The notes beneath the pieces were generated by a model. The model was not told where the DNA came from and did not search any database. It saw only the letters and a program-made list of their open reading frames with translations. From contig JBBSOW010000025.1 in NCBI GenBank assembly GCA_038259365.1, positions 1-36,276 of the forward strand: a DNA stretch of 36,276 nt, written 5' to 3'. Below, in pieces: positions 7,401-17,100 of this stretch (positions are counted from its first letter, which is position 1; each line of letters starts with the position of its first letter). A program made the translations under genes and the position numbers. The DNA is from JBBSOW01 sp038259365. GTDB lineage: Bacteria; Actinomycetota; Actinomycetes; Propionibacteriales; Propionibacteriaceae.

Positions 7401-10400
7401 TGCGGTTGAGTAACCCGTCAGCCCCCGACCGGTTGAGCTCCCGCAAAAACAGCGCCGTATACGGGTGATGGAACGCGGCGAAGCTGTACTGGAGACGGCG
7501 CACGCTCGTGGTCGAGTCGATGAGGACGTCCGCCCAGGTCGAGGTGACGAAGTAGGCACGGGCGGCGTCGACGTAGAAGAACGGGCTGCGGTTGATGCCT
7601 GCGGTGTCGAACTGGGCGGAGTCCATCGAGTAGACCACCGCGAACGGCGGCTTGGCGCCGGTCAGCAACGTCACGCTGTTGCCGCCCTGCAGGACGGTCA
7701 GGGTGCCGTTGTTGGGCGTCCAGGTGTTGTTGACCAGCCGCCCGGACTCCAGGTGCATGCCCTCGGGCAGCATTGCCCGGGGTCCCCGTTGACCACCCCC
7801 CTCCAGCGGCTTGACCCGCTTGCCGGTGGGATCGGTCAGGCTGCGGACATAACGGTAGGAGTCGGTGGCAACCAGCGCCTCGGACGGTACGCCGGCCCCG
7901 TCGAGCGTGTGGTACTGACCGAGCAGAGGCTTCAGCCGAAGCTCGGTGACCTGGCCGTCGAAGACGAACGATGAGGAGTGCCACGGTCGGGCCGTCTCGT
8001 CGAAACGACGGGCCGTGACGAAATCGAAATGACCCGAGTAGGGGTCCCAGAAGGTCTCATTGTTGAACTCCAGGCTCATGGCGATGTAGACATCGAGCCA
8101 GAGCATGTTGTCGATGCTGCGATAGCGCGGTTTCAGGCTGTACGACGACACGGGCCGCTGCCAGGGGTGGACCAGCACCTGAGGCGCGGCCTGACGCGCG
8201 GACCATCCCGTGCCGGTGCGGACCGACCAGGCGAGCCGCAGTTCGAGCTGACGGGGAGGCTCGGGCGCCCGCTGCGTCGTGGCGGTGGGCTGGGCGGCGG
8301 GCTGTCGTCTGGTCTTCTGCGGCTTCTCGGTGATCTGTAGCCAGAACAGGTGCAGCATCCGGTTGTAGACCACCGGCACGACCTGGTCGGCGCTGATGTC
8401 GAGATCGACCTTCTCCCAAGGTGACCAGGAGGCGTCGTTGAGGTCGAACCGCCGGTAGAAGTACGTGGCCGGTTCGCTTCGGGTCCGGCCGATGACATGC
8501 AACAGGTTGACTGTCGGGGGGAGGTTGTCCCACGGGTGGTCGTCTTGGACCTCGTGGTGGATCCCGACCACCTCGAGGTTGCCGACCTCGTGCAGCTTCG
8601 CGAGATAGTGACGCAGCGCAGTCTCGCAGTTCTCGGAGGTGATGTCGCCCTGTAGCACCTCCTGTTCCAGCTCGACGAAGAACGGAGTCTTATCGTCGCG
8701 GAGCTCGGGGGTGATCCAGTTCTCCGGATACAGGAAGATCTTACGGTTGGCCTCCCACACCCGATAGCTCTTCATCCACTTCCACTGCCGCCAGCTGTCC
8801 AGCGTAACGGCGTCGGCTCGTTCCTCGCTGGTCACGATGACGTGCGGCTTCTCCAGATTCAGGAAGGCTCGCTGCACGAACATCTGCACCGAGCCGATGG
8901 CCGCCTTGATCCGTGAGGTCTGCTGGCAGGAGGTCATCTCCACGTCGATCAAGAAGTATCGCATCAGGTCGTTGCTGTCGCGCCACCGCCGCGGGTTGGC
9001 CCAGTTCTGCCCGTCGACCGTGACCGTGTCTGGTTCCGTCCTGGCCGAGTGCGCCAGCAGGTGGGCCACCAAGGCGTCACGCTTGCGCTCCCTGAGCGTG
9101 TCCTGCATGGGGGTCAGCGTGACCAGCCAGGCGGCGGTGTCGTGCTTGGACTTGGCGACGGACCTGATCTGGGCGGCGACCTCCCGCTCAGTGGGGGCGG
9201 CGGACTCGGGCTGCGACCAGCCGAGGCAGGTCGCGGCGGGGACCCCAATCCGAGCGCAGTGGCCCGCACAGTCCAGCAGCCGCAGCAGGAAGACCGGATC
9301 CCGGTAGCTGTCAACGTCGCCACGGTCCAAAATGGCAAGGGAGGCAGCGTCCATGCCGAGCAACGGCTCCGCAGCGGCGCGCGCCATCTCCACGGTGGCG
9401 CCAACGCTGGCGGCGGCGACGATCAGGTCCTCAGGCGTGGCACCGGAAGCGGTTGGGCTACCGCCGGGAAGCGTTGCCGCCGCGGCCGACCGCAGCAGCA
9501 GGGCGGAGCGAATGCGGAGCCAGCGCAGCAGGTTGAGCCAGCCGTGGATGAGCGGGTTCGCCGGTGGCACGTCGACCGGCAGTTGGGGCAGAGCAAGGCC
9601 ACCGAAGTCTAGGCCGTGTGCGAGCTGCCAGGTCAGCTGCTCGACATCCAGGCCGGCCAACTCGACCACCCGCGCCATCTTCTGGAGTCTGCGGTAGACG
9701 AAGAAGAGACGGGGAAAGGCCGCTGCCGTGACCGGATGGAGATACCCGCCCGCCCCGTCGCGTGCCGTGAAGGCGGCGTCCAGGAACGGATCGAGGAGCG
9801 GGCCCGTACTGTCGGACTGCGCCAGCATCACCCGGACCGCGGCCGGTGTGAGCCGCAGCGGCCCGGACAGGGACGACGCGACCTGACCCTCCGGCTCGGC
9901 GGCGGGGTTGGTGCGCAGGCCCTCCCGAAGTGCCGTGGCGAACCCGGCCACGGTCTCGTCGGAAGCCGACAGGGGGGATGTGGTGCGGGCCCCGAGAAGA
10001 TAGTCCGTTTCGGCCACCGTAGCGCCCGAACCGCGCAGCTCGTCAGCGGCATCGAGGAAGGTCTCCATCGCCGACGGGGAAGCGAACGGGTCGGCGACGA
10101 CCGGTCCGAGCAGGGTGGCCAGCAGCAGCACATCGGAGATGGTGAGCCGGAGTCCACGGGCGAGCCCGGTCCACGACACCAGCGCGGACAGCGTGGCCAG
10201 GTCGAGCACGTTGCCTGTTTTCGCCTGGAGCGCGGTCAACTCCGCATCGGTGACCGCCAGCGCGGCCGACAGAGCGGGCCGGTGATCGTCAAGGCTGCCG
10301 CCGGCGGGCAGAGGGTCAAAAGCGACGTCGGGCGGGTCGACGACGGCCCGGTCGAGGAACCGTGTCACGTAGGCCGATCTGGCGTCCTGACCGCGATCGG

Positions 10401-13400
10401 TGGGATCGGTGGCGCCCGGGTGACCCTCTGTCGGCAGCGTGCCGAACCAGGTCGCGAGCTGTTCGGCGCTCAGCTGCAGGCGCTGCGCCACCCGGTCGGC
10501 CGCCAGCAGCGCGGCCAGCGTTGCGCCGTTCAGGTCGCCGCCGCCGAGCCGGTCCGCCCGAAGCAGCAAGTCGAGCTCCCAGACGTCCCACGGTACGTGT
10601 CGGCGGAGCCTCAGCAGCCGGTGCAGCCGGTCGAGCACCGCGGGGCTGACATGGTCCAACGACTGCGACGCCAGCGCCGCGCTGTCGGCCGGTCGCACCA
10701 GCACCACCTTCGGGTCGCTGGCCGGATTTATCCACTGTGTCCGCAGCGTGAGCAGCAGTTCGGGGTAGGCGAGGTTGGCGTGCTCGAGGACCTCCAGCAC
10801 CGGGATCTGGCTCCGCGAGGCATCGAAGTCCCACAGGGCACCCTGACGCGCCTGCTGCGGTTCGGCGGTGGTCATGAGCGCCTGCTCGTGGGTGGAGATG
10901 CCGAAGTATTCGGCGGCGATGTCGGCGTCGTCCACCGCCGCCACTTGGAAGGCCCGCATCAGCCGCCAACGCGGCACCCCAAGGTGGTCGAGAAAGATCC
11001 GGGCCTGCTCTCGCCACAGGTCGAAGGAGGAGGTGAGAGGAAAGTCGGCGACCCTGAGCTCTTCGTAGGCGCTGTCGTCCTCATGCTCTGGGCAGGCGCG
11101 TAGCTCGGCTGCGGTCCAGGAGGTCTGGAGGGCCTGCTGACCGGCCGAACCGGGGATGGCCGCCTCGAGGATCTCGTTGATGATGTCGACTTGAGGCAGC
11201 GGCGTCTCGGTGTTGACGCAGTTCAGCAGGACGTCGTCAAGATCGGGACGCCGTTCGGCGAGCACCGCCCGAACCGTACGGTTTCCGGTTTCCGCCCGAT
11301 GCGCATCGAGGAATCGAAGCAGGTCGGCCAGGTAGGCGGCAGGGCCGTACACCGAGGCGCAATGGGGGCAGTCACAGACGTCCAACGGCCCGAACAACGT
11401 GTCGAGGTCGGGAATGTCGCCGAGCAGAGTCGCCCGTTGCTCCGCGGTCAGGGTCTGCGGGGTGAGGGCGGCCGGGTTCGTGCCTTGCAGCTCGCTGCGG
11501 AACTCACCGAGCCGTTGCAGCACCTGCGCGTACTGGAACTCGGCGTAGCCCTGGATCGTCAGGGCCGCCCGCTTGGTGACCCCGGCGGCGGTCAGCCGCC
11601 GGACGACCTCGTTGGTCCCGAGGCCGACCAGTTGGACGGAACTGTGCAGCCCGTTTTCCAGCAGCGCCCGAGCCGTGGTCGAGGTGGGAGAAAGGCGGTG
11701 AACGCGCTGCAGGACGCGCAGGTCGGACCGGGTCTCATCGGTCAGGACGAGGTTATTCTGAGCGACGAACGCGTCGAGGTTGGTCTGCCGGAGATCCAGG
11801 CTCGGTTGGTCGTCGACCAACTGCTGGATCTGGGCCACCTGGGTCAACCCGGTGGCGTCGCTGCGGGCCATCTCCGCAGTTAGGGCGACGGTCGGATACA
11901 GCCGCTCACTCTGACTGGCCATGGTCTGGGCGTAGGTGAGGCGTCGCTGCTGCTCGTCCTCCCCGTCCGTGCCGGCCGGTACAGTTCCGCCACCTTCAGC
12001 GATCAGGGTGGCCCACGCGTCAGTGGTCAGCTTGGCCAAATCGCGGGACGAGCTGAGCTCCGGGTGGTTGGCGTCGTCGATCCGCTCCCGGAGGAGGGTC
12101 ACCATCGGCGCGTGGTTCTTGGCGACCATCCCGACGTCGACCCCCACCTCCAGGTTGCTCACCGCGGCGTCGCCGCCGAAGCTCGCCGGGTCGGCGCGTA
12201 TAGTCTCCCAGAAGCGCTCGCCCAGCCCGCCACTGGCCACGAACGCGTCGGCGACCTGTTCGAAGGACCCGGCCGGCACGGTGGAGTGCTCCAGCAGGAT
12301 GCGAAGCGTGCCGTTGCCGACCAGCAGTGGCCGATCCAACGCGGCCAGGCGGCGCGCCCGCAGCAGCGCGGTCCGGATCGCATCTCGTCGGCCGGCCAGC
12401 GCGATCGGCACCAGGTTCTGCTCGAGGGCGATGTCCAGCGTCCGCTCCTGCAACTCGGTATCGGTGAACGAGATCCCCACCACCACCCGGTCGGTGAGCT
12501 GGTCGATCAGGGTCCAGTCGTGAGTCTGGGCCAGCAGGTCGTCCGGCAGAGACGGTGGCAGGCTCTGGGCCAGGAAGGCGTAGGCCAGCGGTGCGTCCAA
12601 CGGCGGGGAGTCGAACTCCGTCGCGGTTCGCCAGGCCAGCACCAGCCGCATCACGTCGTCTTGTGACAATCCGCTGGCGGTCGCCGTCCGGGTCACCTCG
12701 GCCCTCTCCGGCGTCTCAACCAGCTCACCGGGATTGGAGATGCCCGCGGCCGCGAGCGCACCCATCTGCAATTCGTACTGGCTCGGCCCCTGGTAGGGAT
12801 AGGGGCCCTGGGTGAAGTTGACCCAGGCGATCGACGATGGGTTGAGCAGGTTCTTGGTGCCGAGCAGCTGGCCGTTGGCTGTGAAGGTGACCCGCAGCGC
12901 CAGCGGTGTCACGGGCTGTCCGTTCACCGGGTTGGTCGGGGACGTGTACGGCAGGTCGTAGAAGCCGTTGGACAACGTTGTTCGGGTGCCGAGCAGCAGG
13001 CCTTCGCCCAGGATCGGGGCTGTCCGCAGCTCGACGGTGACGTCCGCTCGACCGGCCCATGCCTCGTCGCGTACACTGCCGCGGATGCGAGCCGAGGGCG
13101 CCGCAGCCGGGTTGGCAGCGAGGACGGCGGCGTTGATGCTGCGCAGGGTCGCAGCGTCCACCGCACCCGTCTGTGCCAGCCCACGGGCAGCCTGAAAAGC
13201 CAGCACGGCCTTACGGGTGGAGGGGCCGAAGCGGGCGGCCTTGAACTCAGTCTCGTCGCTGGGGTGACCGAGGAACGCCAGCGTCTTCTGCAGAGTCGGG
13301 ACGTGTTTGTTGGTCATGTTGAGCCGGAGCTTCTTGGGCACGGGCGCCACCGCGGTCGGGTCGGGCTTGCCGACCTTGGGCACGGGCGGGTTGATGCTGG

Positions 13401-14094
13401 CAGCCGTCGCCCGCAGCCGCTCATAAGTGATCACGTCGACCTGGCCGGTCTCGGGGAGACCGAGCCGTGACTGAAGGGCGCTGACCGCGGCCCGGGTGGA
13501 TGGTCCGAAGTCGCGCGACTTCATCTCTGCGCCGTCGATGTTCAGCGGCAAACCTCGAACCCTGGCCGCGCGCAGGACCGAGCGCTGCAGCTTTGCGATC
13601 TGCGTCTTGGTGGACAGCCTGACCTCGAGGGCGCGCTCGGTCAGGGCAGCGACGGTGGCGTCCTGGGCGAGCCCGTCGGCGGGCAACCCCACCGAATCCT
13701 GGAATTGCTTGAGCGCGGCGCTGGTCGAGTCCCCGAAGCGCCGCGTGTCGACCTCGGCGCGGTCGGGGGCGAACCCGGCGGTGTCGAGCATCGCCTGAAC
13801 CCGCGCTGTGCGGAACTTGCTGCCAGAGACATGGGCGTGGGACACCTCGGAGCGCAACCGGAGCAGGGTCGCTTCATTGACCGCCCCGGTGGCGTTGATG
13901 CCGTTGCGCTGCTGGAAGGCTCGGATCCGCTCACGGGATGAGGGGCCCGACGGCTGGCCCACGCCGCCGTCGGGCGCTTCCAGCGCAGCGAGCGCTCTTG
14001 CGACCAAGGCGGTCGTTCGGCGACCCGGTGGTCGTGGGTTGTTAGCAAGATTTTCGAGTTCTCCTCGGACTCGTCTCAGCTCAGTGCCGGTCAT
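4453..14094 (-). CDS. TcA-like Tc toxin subunit with N-terminal peptidoglycan-binding repeats
   Basis: A 3213-aa pore/translocation subunit of a Tc (ABC) toxin. Domain order, seen or inferred by motif: four PG_binding_1-like repeats (about 27-82, 94-155, 166-228, 262-322, each with an ALKQFQ/AVLAFQ helix and GLPADG/GLAQTG turn); a transthyretin-like beta domain (about 335-440); the VRP1 helical shell (about 440-1640, with CDCPHCASVYGPAAYLADLL near 905); an ABC-toxin N/neuraminidase-like segment (about 1640-2330, with ENWITPELRDDKTPFF); LFEPPIDP near 2525; pore-forming coiled coils with a Gly/Ser-rich hydrophobic hairpin (about 2620-2700); and a TcB-binding end (about 2830-3160, QFGYWDSLKKGLLAG). 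Classical TcA proteins are about 2500 aa, so the N-terminal 440 aa are extra. AGGAGAGG (14098-14105) is a strong ribosome site. No signal peptide is present. Confidence 0.9.
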   Translation of the reverse strand: MTGTELRRVRGELENLANNPRPPGRRTTALVARALAALEAPDGGVGQPSGPSSRERIRAFQQRNGINATGAVNEATLLRLRSEVSHAHVSGSKFRTARVQAMLDTAGFAPDRAEVDTRRFGDSTSAALKQFQDSVGLPADGLAQDATVAALTERALEVRLSTKTQIAKLQRSVLRAARVRGLPLNIDGAEMKSRDFGPSTRAAVSALQSRLGLPETGQVDVITYERLRATAASINPPVPKVGKPDPTAVAPVPKKLRLNMTNKHVPTLQKTLAFLGHPSDETEFKAARFGPSTRKAVLAFQAARGLAQTGAVDAATLRSINAAVLAANPAAAPSARIRGSVRDEAWAGRADVTVELRTAPILGEGLLLGTRTTLSNGFYDLPYTSPTNPVNGQPVTPLALRVTFTANGQLLGTKNLLNPSSIAWVNFTQGPYPYQGPSQYELQMGALAAAGISNPGELVETPERAEVTRTATASGLSQDDVMRLVLAWRTATEFDSPPLDAPLAYAFLAQSLPPSLPDDLLAQTHDWTLIDQLTDRVVVGISFTDTELQERTLDIALEQNLVPIALAGRRDAIRTALLRARRLAALDRPLLVGNGTLRILLEHSTVPAGSFEQVADAFVASGGLGERFWETIRADPASFGGDAAVSNLEVGVDVGMVAKNHAPMVTLLRERIDDANHPELSSSRDLAKLTTDAWATLIAEGGGTVPAGTDGEDEQQRRLTYAQTMASQSERLYPTVALTAEMARSDATGLTQVAQIQQLVDDQPSLDLRQTNLDAFVAQNNLVLTDETRSDLRVLQRVHRLSPTSTTARALLENGLHSSVQLVGLGTNEVVRRLTAAGVTKRAALTIQGYAEFQYAQVLQRLGEFRSELQGTNPAALTPQTLTAEQRATLLGDIPDLDTLFGPLDVCDCPHCASVYGPAAYLADLLRFLDAHRAETGNRTVRAVLAERRPDLDDVLLNCVNTETPLPQVDIINEILEAAIPGSAGQQALQTSWTAAELRACPEHEDDSAYEELRVADFPLTSSFDLWREQARIFLDHLGVPRWRLMRAFQVAAVDDADIAAEYFGISTHEQALMTTAEPQQARQGALWDFDASRSQIPVLEVLEHANLAYPELLLTLRTQWINPASDPKVVLVRPADSAALASQSLDHVSPAVLDRLHRLLRLRRHVPWDVWELDLLLRADRLGGGDLNGATLAALLAADRVAQRLQLSAEQLATWFGTLPTEGHPGATDPTDRGQDARSAYVTRFLDRAVVDPPDVAFDPLPAGGSLDDHRPALSAALAVTDAELTALQAKTGNVLDLATLSALVSWTGLARGLRLTISDVLLLATLLGPVVADPFASPSAMETFLDAADELRGSGATVAETDYLLGARTTSPLSASDETVAGFATALREGLRTNPAAEPEGQVASSLSGPLRLTPAAVRVMLAQSDSTGPLLDPFLDAAFTARDGAGGYLHPVTAAAFPRLFFVYRRLQKMARVVELAGLDVEQLTWQLAHGLDFGGLALPQLPVDVPPANPLIHGWLNLLRWLRIRSALLLRSAAAATLPGGSPTASGATPEDLIVAAASVGATVEMARAAAEPLLGMDAASLAILDRGDVDSYRDPVFLLRLLDCAGHCARIGVPAATCLGWSQPESAAPTEREVAAQIRSVAKSKHDTAAWLVTLTPMQDTLRERKRDALVAHLLAHSARTEPDTVTVDGQNWANPRRWRDSNDLMRYFLIDVEMTSCQQTSRIKAAIGSVQMFVQRAFLNLEKPHVIVTSEERADAVTLDSWRQWKWMKSYRVWEANRKIFLYPENWITPELRDDKTPFFVELEQEVLQGDITSENCETALRHYLAKLHEVGNLEVVGIHHEVQDDHPWDNLPPTVNLLHVIGRTRSEPATYFYRRFDLNDASWSPWEKVDLDISADQVVPVVYNRMLHLFWLQITEKPQKTRRQPAAQPTATTQRAPEPPRQLELRLAWSVRTGTGWSARQAAPQVLVHPWQRPVSSYSLKPRYRSIDNMLWLDVYIAMSLEFNNETFWDPYSGHFDFVTARRFDETARPWHSSSFVFDGQVTELRLKPLLGQYHTLDGAGVPSEALVATDSYRYVRSLTDPTGKRVKPLEGGGQRGPRAMLPEGMHLESGRLVNNTWTPNNGTLTVLQGGNSVTLLTGAKPPFAVVYSMDSAQFDTAGINRSPFFYVDAARAYFVTSTWADVLIDSTTSVRRLQYSFAAFHHPYTALFLRELNRSGADGLLNRKIQRFPEQYPPGNSFTFASYAPVSTTTAVDANAVRDRNDFSRSGAMSIYNWETFFHVPFLIACKLMANQRFEEALDWFHRVFDPSNTESLSAPQRFWVTLPFFEQNDEAYRRQRIESLLTDVTSRLDEIRAWKNNPFKPDVIARFRPIAYQKAVVMRYIDNLVAWGDQLFRRDTIESINEATLLYVLAGELLGRRPEHVAALPRPEKSYAELTAESGLDPFGNSQVEVQLENLADRPIVVVASSDGVALPVINLAYFGIPANTDLLACWDTVADRLFKVRHCMDLSGTVRQLPLFEPPIDPAVLIRAAAAGVDLDSVLADTPGAGSPYRFQTLLMKAVEFTADVRALGDRMLAALDRRDAEALARLQASNDVGLQTAITDVRTAQVLETQRARESIEQGRDTVQARIDYYTAIPYMNPWEVTATVVHGAGVVSEVVATVLNAVAGGANLVPSFSVGVSGFGGTPTVTASFGGGNVAGSASSFAAVLQGVSSVLHNAGSMLESQGNYRRQFDNNQFQADAARHELAQLEKQIIAAQARESIAAYEQAAHETQVEQAKGVEEYLRTKYTATELYDWTIGQLSTVYFQAYQLAFDMARRAERAYRYELGDQSSPPVIQFGYWDSLKKGLLAGDRLLNDLRRLEAVHLGSNTRRLEATSHISLATVMPDKLLELKTRGTTSIELSEWLLATEHPGWINQRILSVAVTIPCTSVPYVGVHAGLTLTQAVVRRNDSTSGGFGNPFDAGDDRFLAAMSPVTRIVTSHASVDRGSFGYTTVDDRYTAFEGAGLISRWTITLDPRDNAFDVSTVTDVVLSFDYQGEQGGPALIDLARAAIDAATPANGARLFALDNAYASEWFRFLHNDAGAEQSLRIAVRAEDLPFLYRRMARRSRLSVTRADLVILSEYADQFDCRIAPPGQALPAPVSATRDPAFGGMHHATFSWPASSQDLLGEWQITVKRDSDATWDALPGDLVEHAWLLLQFGTP

Positions 14095-14136
14095 GTCCCT
14101 CTCCTAAAGGAATCTCGCAACGGATGTAGGTCATTG

Positions 14137-14159
14137 GGGGCCACGGTGTTCGCGGCCCC
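14137..14159 (-). other. Intercistronic hairpin between TcB-TcC and TcA
   Basis: GGGGCC (14137-14142) pairs with GGCCCC (14154-14159), with two further CG pairs inside after one mismatch. It sits in the 84-bp gap, 19 bases after the TcB-TcC stop and upstream of the TcA ribosome site. No T-run follows, so RNA processing, stabilisation or partial attenuation to set the TcA:TcBC ratio is more likely than full termination. Confidence 0.45.
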
Positions 14160-14178
14160 TGGGCGAAAGCGCGGCCGG

Positions 14179-17100
14179 TCACCAGAACGACCCGATGAAG
14201 CCGGCGATACCGCCCACGACACCGCCGATCACGGCGCCCGCGACCGTTCCTGGTCCGGGCAGGATCGAGCCGAGGACGGCCCCGATGGCGGCGCCGGCTA
14301 CGGCACCGGAGGCTGTCCCGGCGGCTACTCCGGCGGTTCTTCCGTAGCCGGGGGTGACGGCGGACTCGACGATGTCTCCGACGAGATACCCGCCGGCGGC
14401 GCTGGCGAGTACCGTCGTGGCCGTTGCTGCGGGTGCGGCTGCTGCCGCGGCCGCTGCGGTGTTCACCGCCGCGTTGGTGATCCCGAGCGAACTCACCACG
14501 TACGGGGCCGCAACCGCCGCCATCTCCGCCTCGACGAACCCGGGCACGAATGCTCGAGCCGCCGCGCCGCCGAACTCGCTGAACCGGTTGGTGCCCTCCA
14601 TGGTGAAGACGACGCGGCGGTAGGTGTTGGAGACGGACTCCCGGAACCGTTCCCCGGTGGTCTGGGACGGCAGGCTATTCGACACGCCGCCTCGGAAGGT
14701 GTTGAACAGGTTGCCTTCCTGTTCAAGGATTCCCCGGTTGATGGCTTCCTCCGTCACCGCGGAACCGGTGGCTCCGGCCGCCCGGATGGCGTTCTGGCGA
14801 CTGCGCTCGAAGATATCCTCTCGGTAGCTGACACCGCCGGGCTGGTTCCGCAGCCGGGTGGTGGTCGGGTTGTCGGCGTTGGGTCCGCCGCGGTTGCCAT
14901 GGGTCTTGTTCAGCGCCATGTCCCGTTCCACTCGGACCGTGGCGTCTCTGCCGTACTGGGAGTCGCCGTAGTCGGACTGACCGGTTCGGGGATTGGTGGT
15001 GAGATCGCGCAACTGTTGCCCCGGCATCACATGCTCGTTCTCGGTGAGCCGCGTCCCGGGAACACCCGGGGTGCCGTACTGCGCCGGTGGCTGCTGATTC
15101 TGGGGCGCGACGCTCCCGTACTGACCGCTGACCGGTGGCGTGGTCGGGTTGAGGGGTTGGGCCGACCCACCCGCTCCCGGCTCAACCCGGGTGAACGACT
15201 CGACCCCCCAGACCTTCGTCTGCGGGTCATAGGTCGGCGTTCCGCTGTACTGCACGCCGGCCCCTCTGGCCCAGGTCTCGAAACCCTCCGGCGTGGTGAC
15301 GGTGCTCGGCACGATCCACTCGACCGGCTGCAGCCCCGATGGGTCGGCCAACGTCGCCGGGTTGTTCTTGGCGTAGCGGTAGAGGTTGAGCCCGTCGACA
15401 TATCCGGCCGGATCCGGACTGATCCAGCGGCCGAGCCAAGGGGCATAGGCTCGCGCGCCCAGATGGTAGAAGCCCGTCTCCTCGTCTCGCTCTCGGGACA
15501 GGAAGCGATAGCGGCGCAGACTGACATCCTCGGAGGCGGCGGCGGACCGGTAGGCGGTGCTGCCGTACGGGTGATACTCCTCGTAGCCGACCACGTCGCC
15601 GGACTCGTTGGTGACCAGGGTGGCCGAGCCGAGGTGGTCGTGGTGCAGATATCGGAGCACGGTGCTCGAGGCGGGGGCGCCGTTGTCCACGGTCACCCTG
15701 TCGAGCCGTGCGGCAGTGGCGCCGTCGACACCGAGGCGGACCTTGCGGCGCTCGCGGCGCAGCCCCCCGGCGCTCCACTCGCGGGTGATCTCGGTTGTGC
15801 CCAGGTAAAGTGTCTCGACCAGCAGACCCCCCTGCTCGACGACCTTGCGAACGCGGCCGCCCGCGGCACCGTAGCTGTACGAAGCGCTACCGCCCCCGCC
15901 GAGATCGGCGCCGCCGAGCCTGCCGAGGACGTCCCAGTCAAGGCTCGTCACCTGCGGCAGCGTGACCAGGTTGCCCAAGTCGTCGTAGCCGTATGCCTGA
16001 GAAAAGATCCCGTCGGCGTCGCCGGGTGCGTTGGTCGCGCTCAGCTGGTTCGTCGGGTCCGCCGCGTTCAGCTCGTAGGCATACCGGTACCGCCGACGCC
16101 ACCCGTTCCCATCGGCGAGATGCCTGACCTGGGTGACATTTCCCAGGTCGTCGTAGCTGAACTCCTGCGCGTAGGATCTGACGGCCTGAAGGTCGTTGGC
16201 GTGGGGCAGGGACTGCGCTGGCGCGTCGTTGGCATCCGGCATGCCCAACGCGGCCAGCTCACGGCCGGTGGCCCGGGTGAGCTGATACAGCGCGTCGTAG
16301 GTGAACGTCCGGCTGGGGCTCACCACGGCGTTGGCGAAGAAGCGGGTCTGCTGGGCGGCGTCGTCGACACTGGTCACGTTGCCTACCGGGTCGTAGCCAT
16401 AGCCGAGGTCCTGCAGCGGTCCACCGACTGGGGCTACGGTGAGTTGGCGGTCCAGTCGACGGCTCAGCGCGTCATAGACGAAAGTCGTGAGGACCCCGCT
16501 GCCGAGCCGCCGCATGACCGGTCGGCCGGCGGCGTCGCTCTCCTGAGCCTCGATGACGCGGATCACCGGTCCGGCGCCGCCCGGCTGGACGTCGAGCGTG
16601 ACGAGCCGGTTGCCGATGTCGTAGACCGGGGTAAGAACGGTGTCGTCCGGCAGCTCGACCCGCGTCGCCCTGCCGAGCGCGTCATGGGTTGACCTGCCCT
16701 GCCAGACCTCAGCATCGAGCAGCGTCTCCGCGACGAGGTCAGGGTCAGCCGCAGCCGCCACCGCAGCCCAGTCGGGCAGACCACTGCGCGAGGAGACGTA
16801 GCGCCGCCCGACGCTCGTGGGGGCGCCGATGAGGTCGTACCCGGCCACGTCGATGCGCCCGGCCCCGTCGTAGGTCTGCACAGGGCGGCCGACCGCATTG
16901 CGAGCGGCCGCGGCGGGGAGGTCGTCGCCGTAGCGCAGCCAGGACAGCAGGGTCGGGGCCCCGACGCCTGTCGAGGCGCGGACGCCGACCGGCCTGTGCA
17001 GGTCGTCGTAGTCCACCGTGTAGCGCCGGCCCAGGCGGTCGACGCTCAAGACCTGCTGCCCGAGCGCGTCGACAAGCGTCACCGTCCGGCCGCGTTCGGC

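Noticed and set aside
14134..16692. An 852-codon plus-strand open frame opposite the TcB-TcC gene
   Set aside because: It is antisense to clear RHS/toxin coding, has no domain, is rich in Gly/Arg/Val runs, and is explained by high GC at third codon positions.
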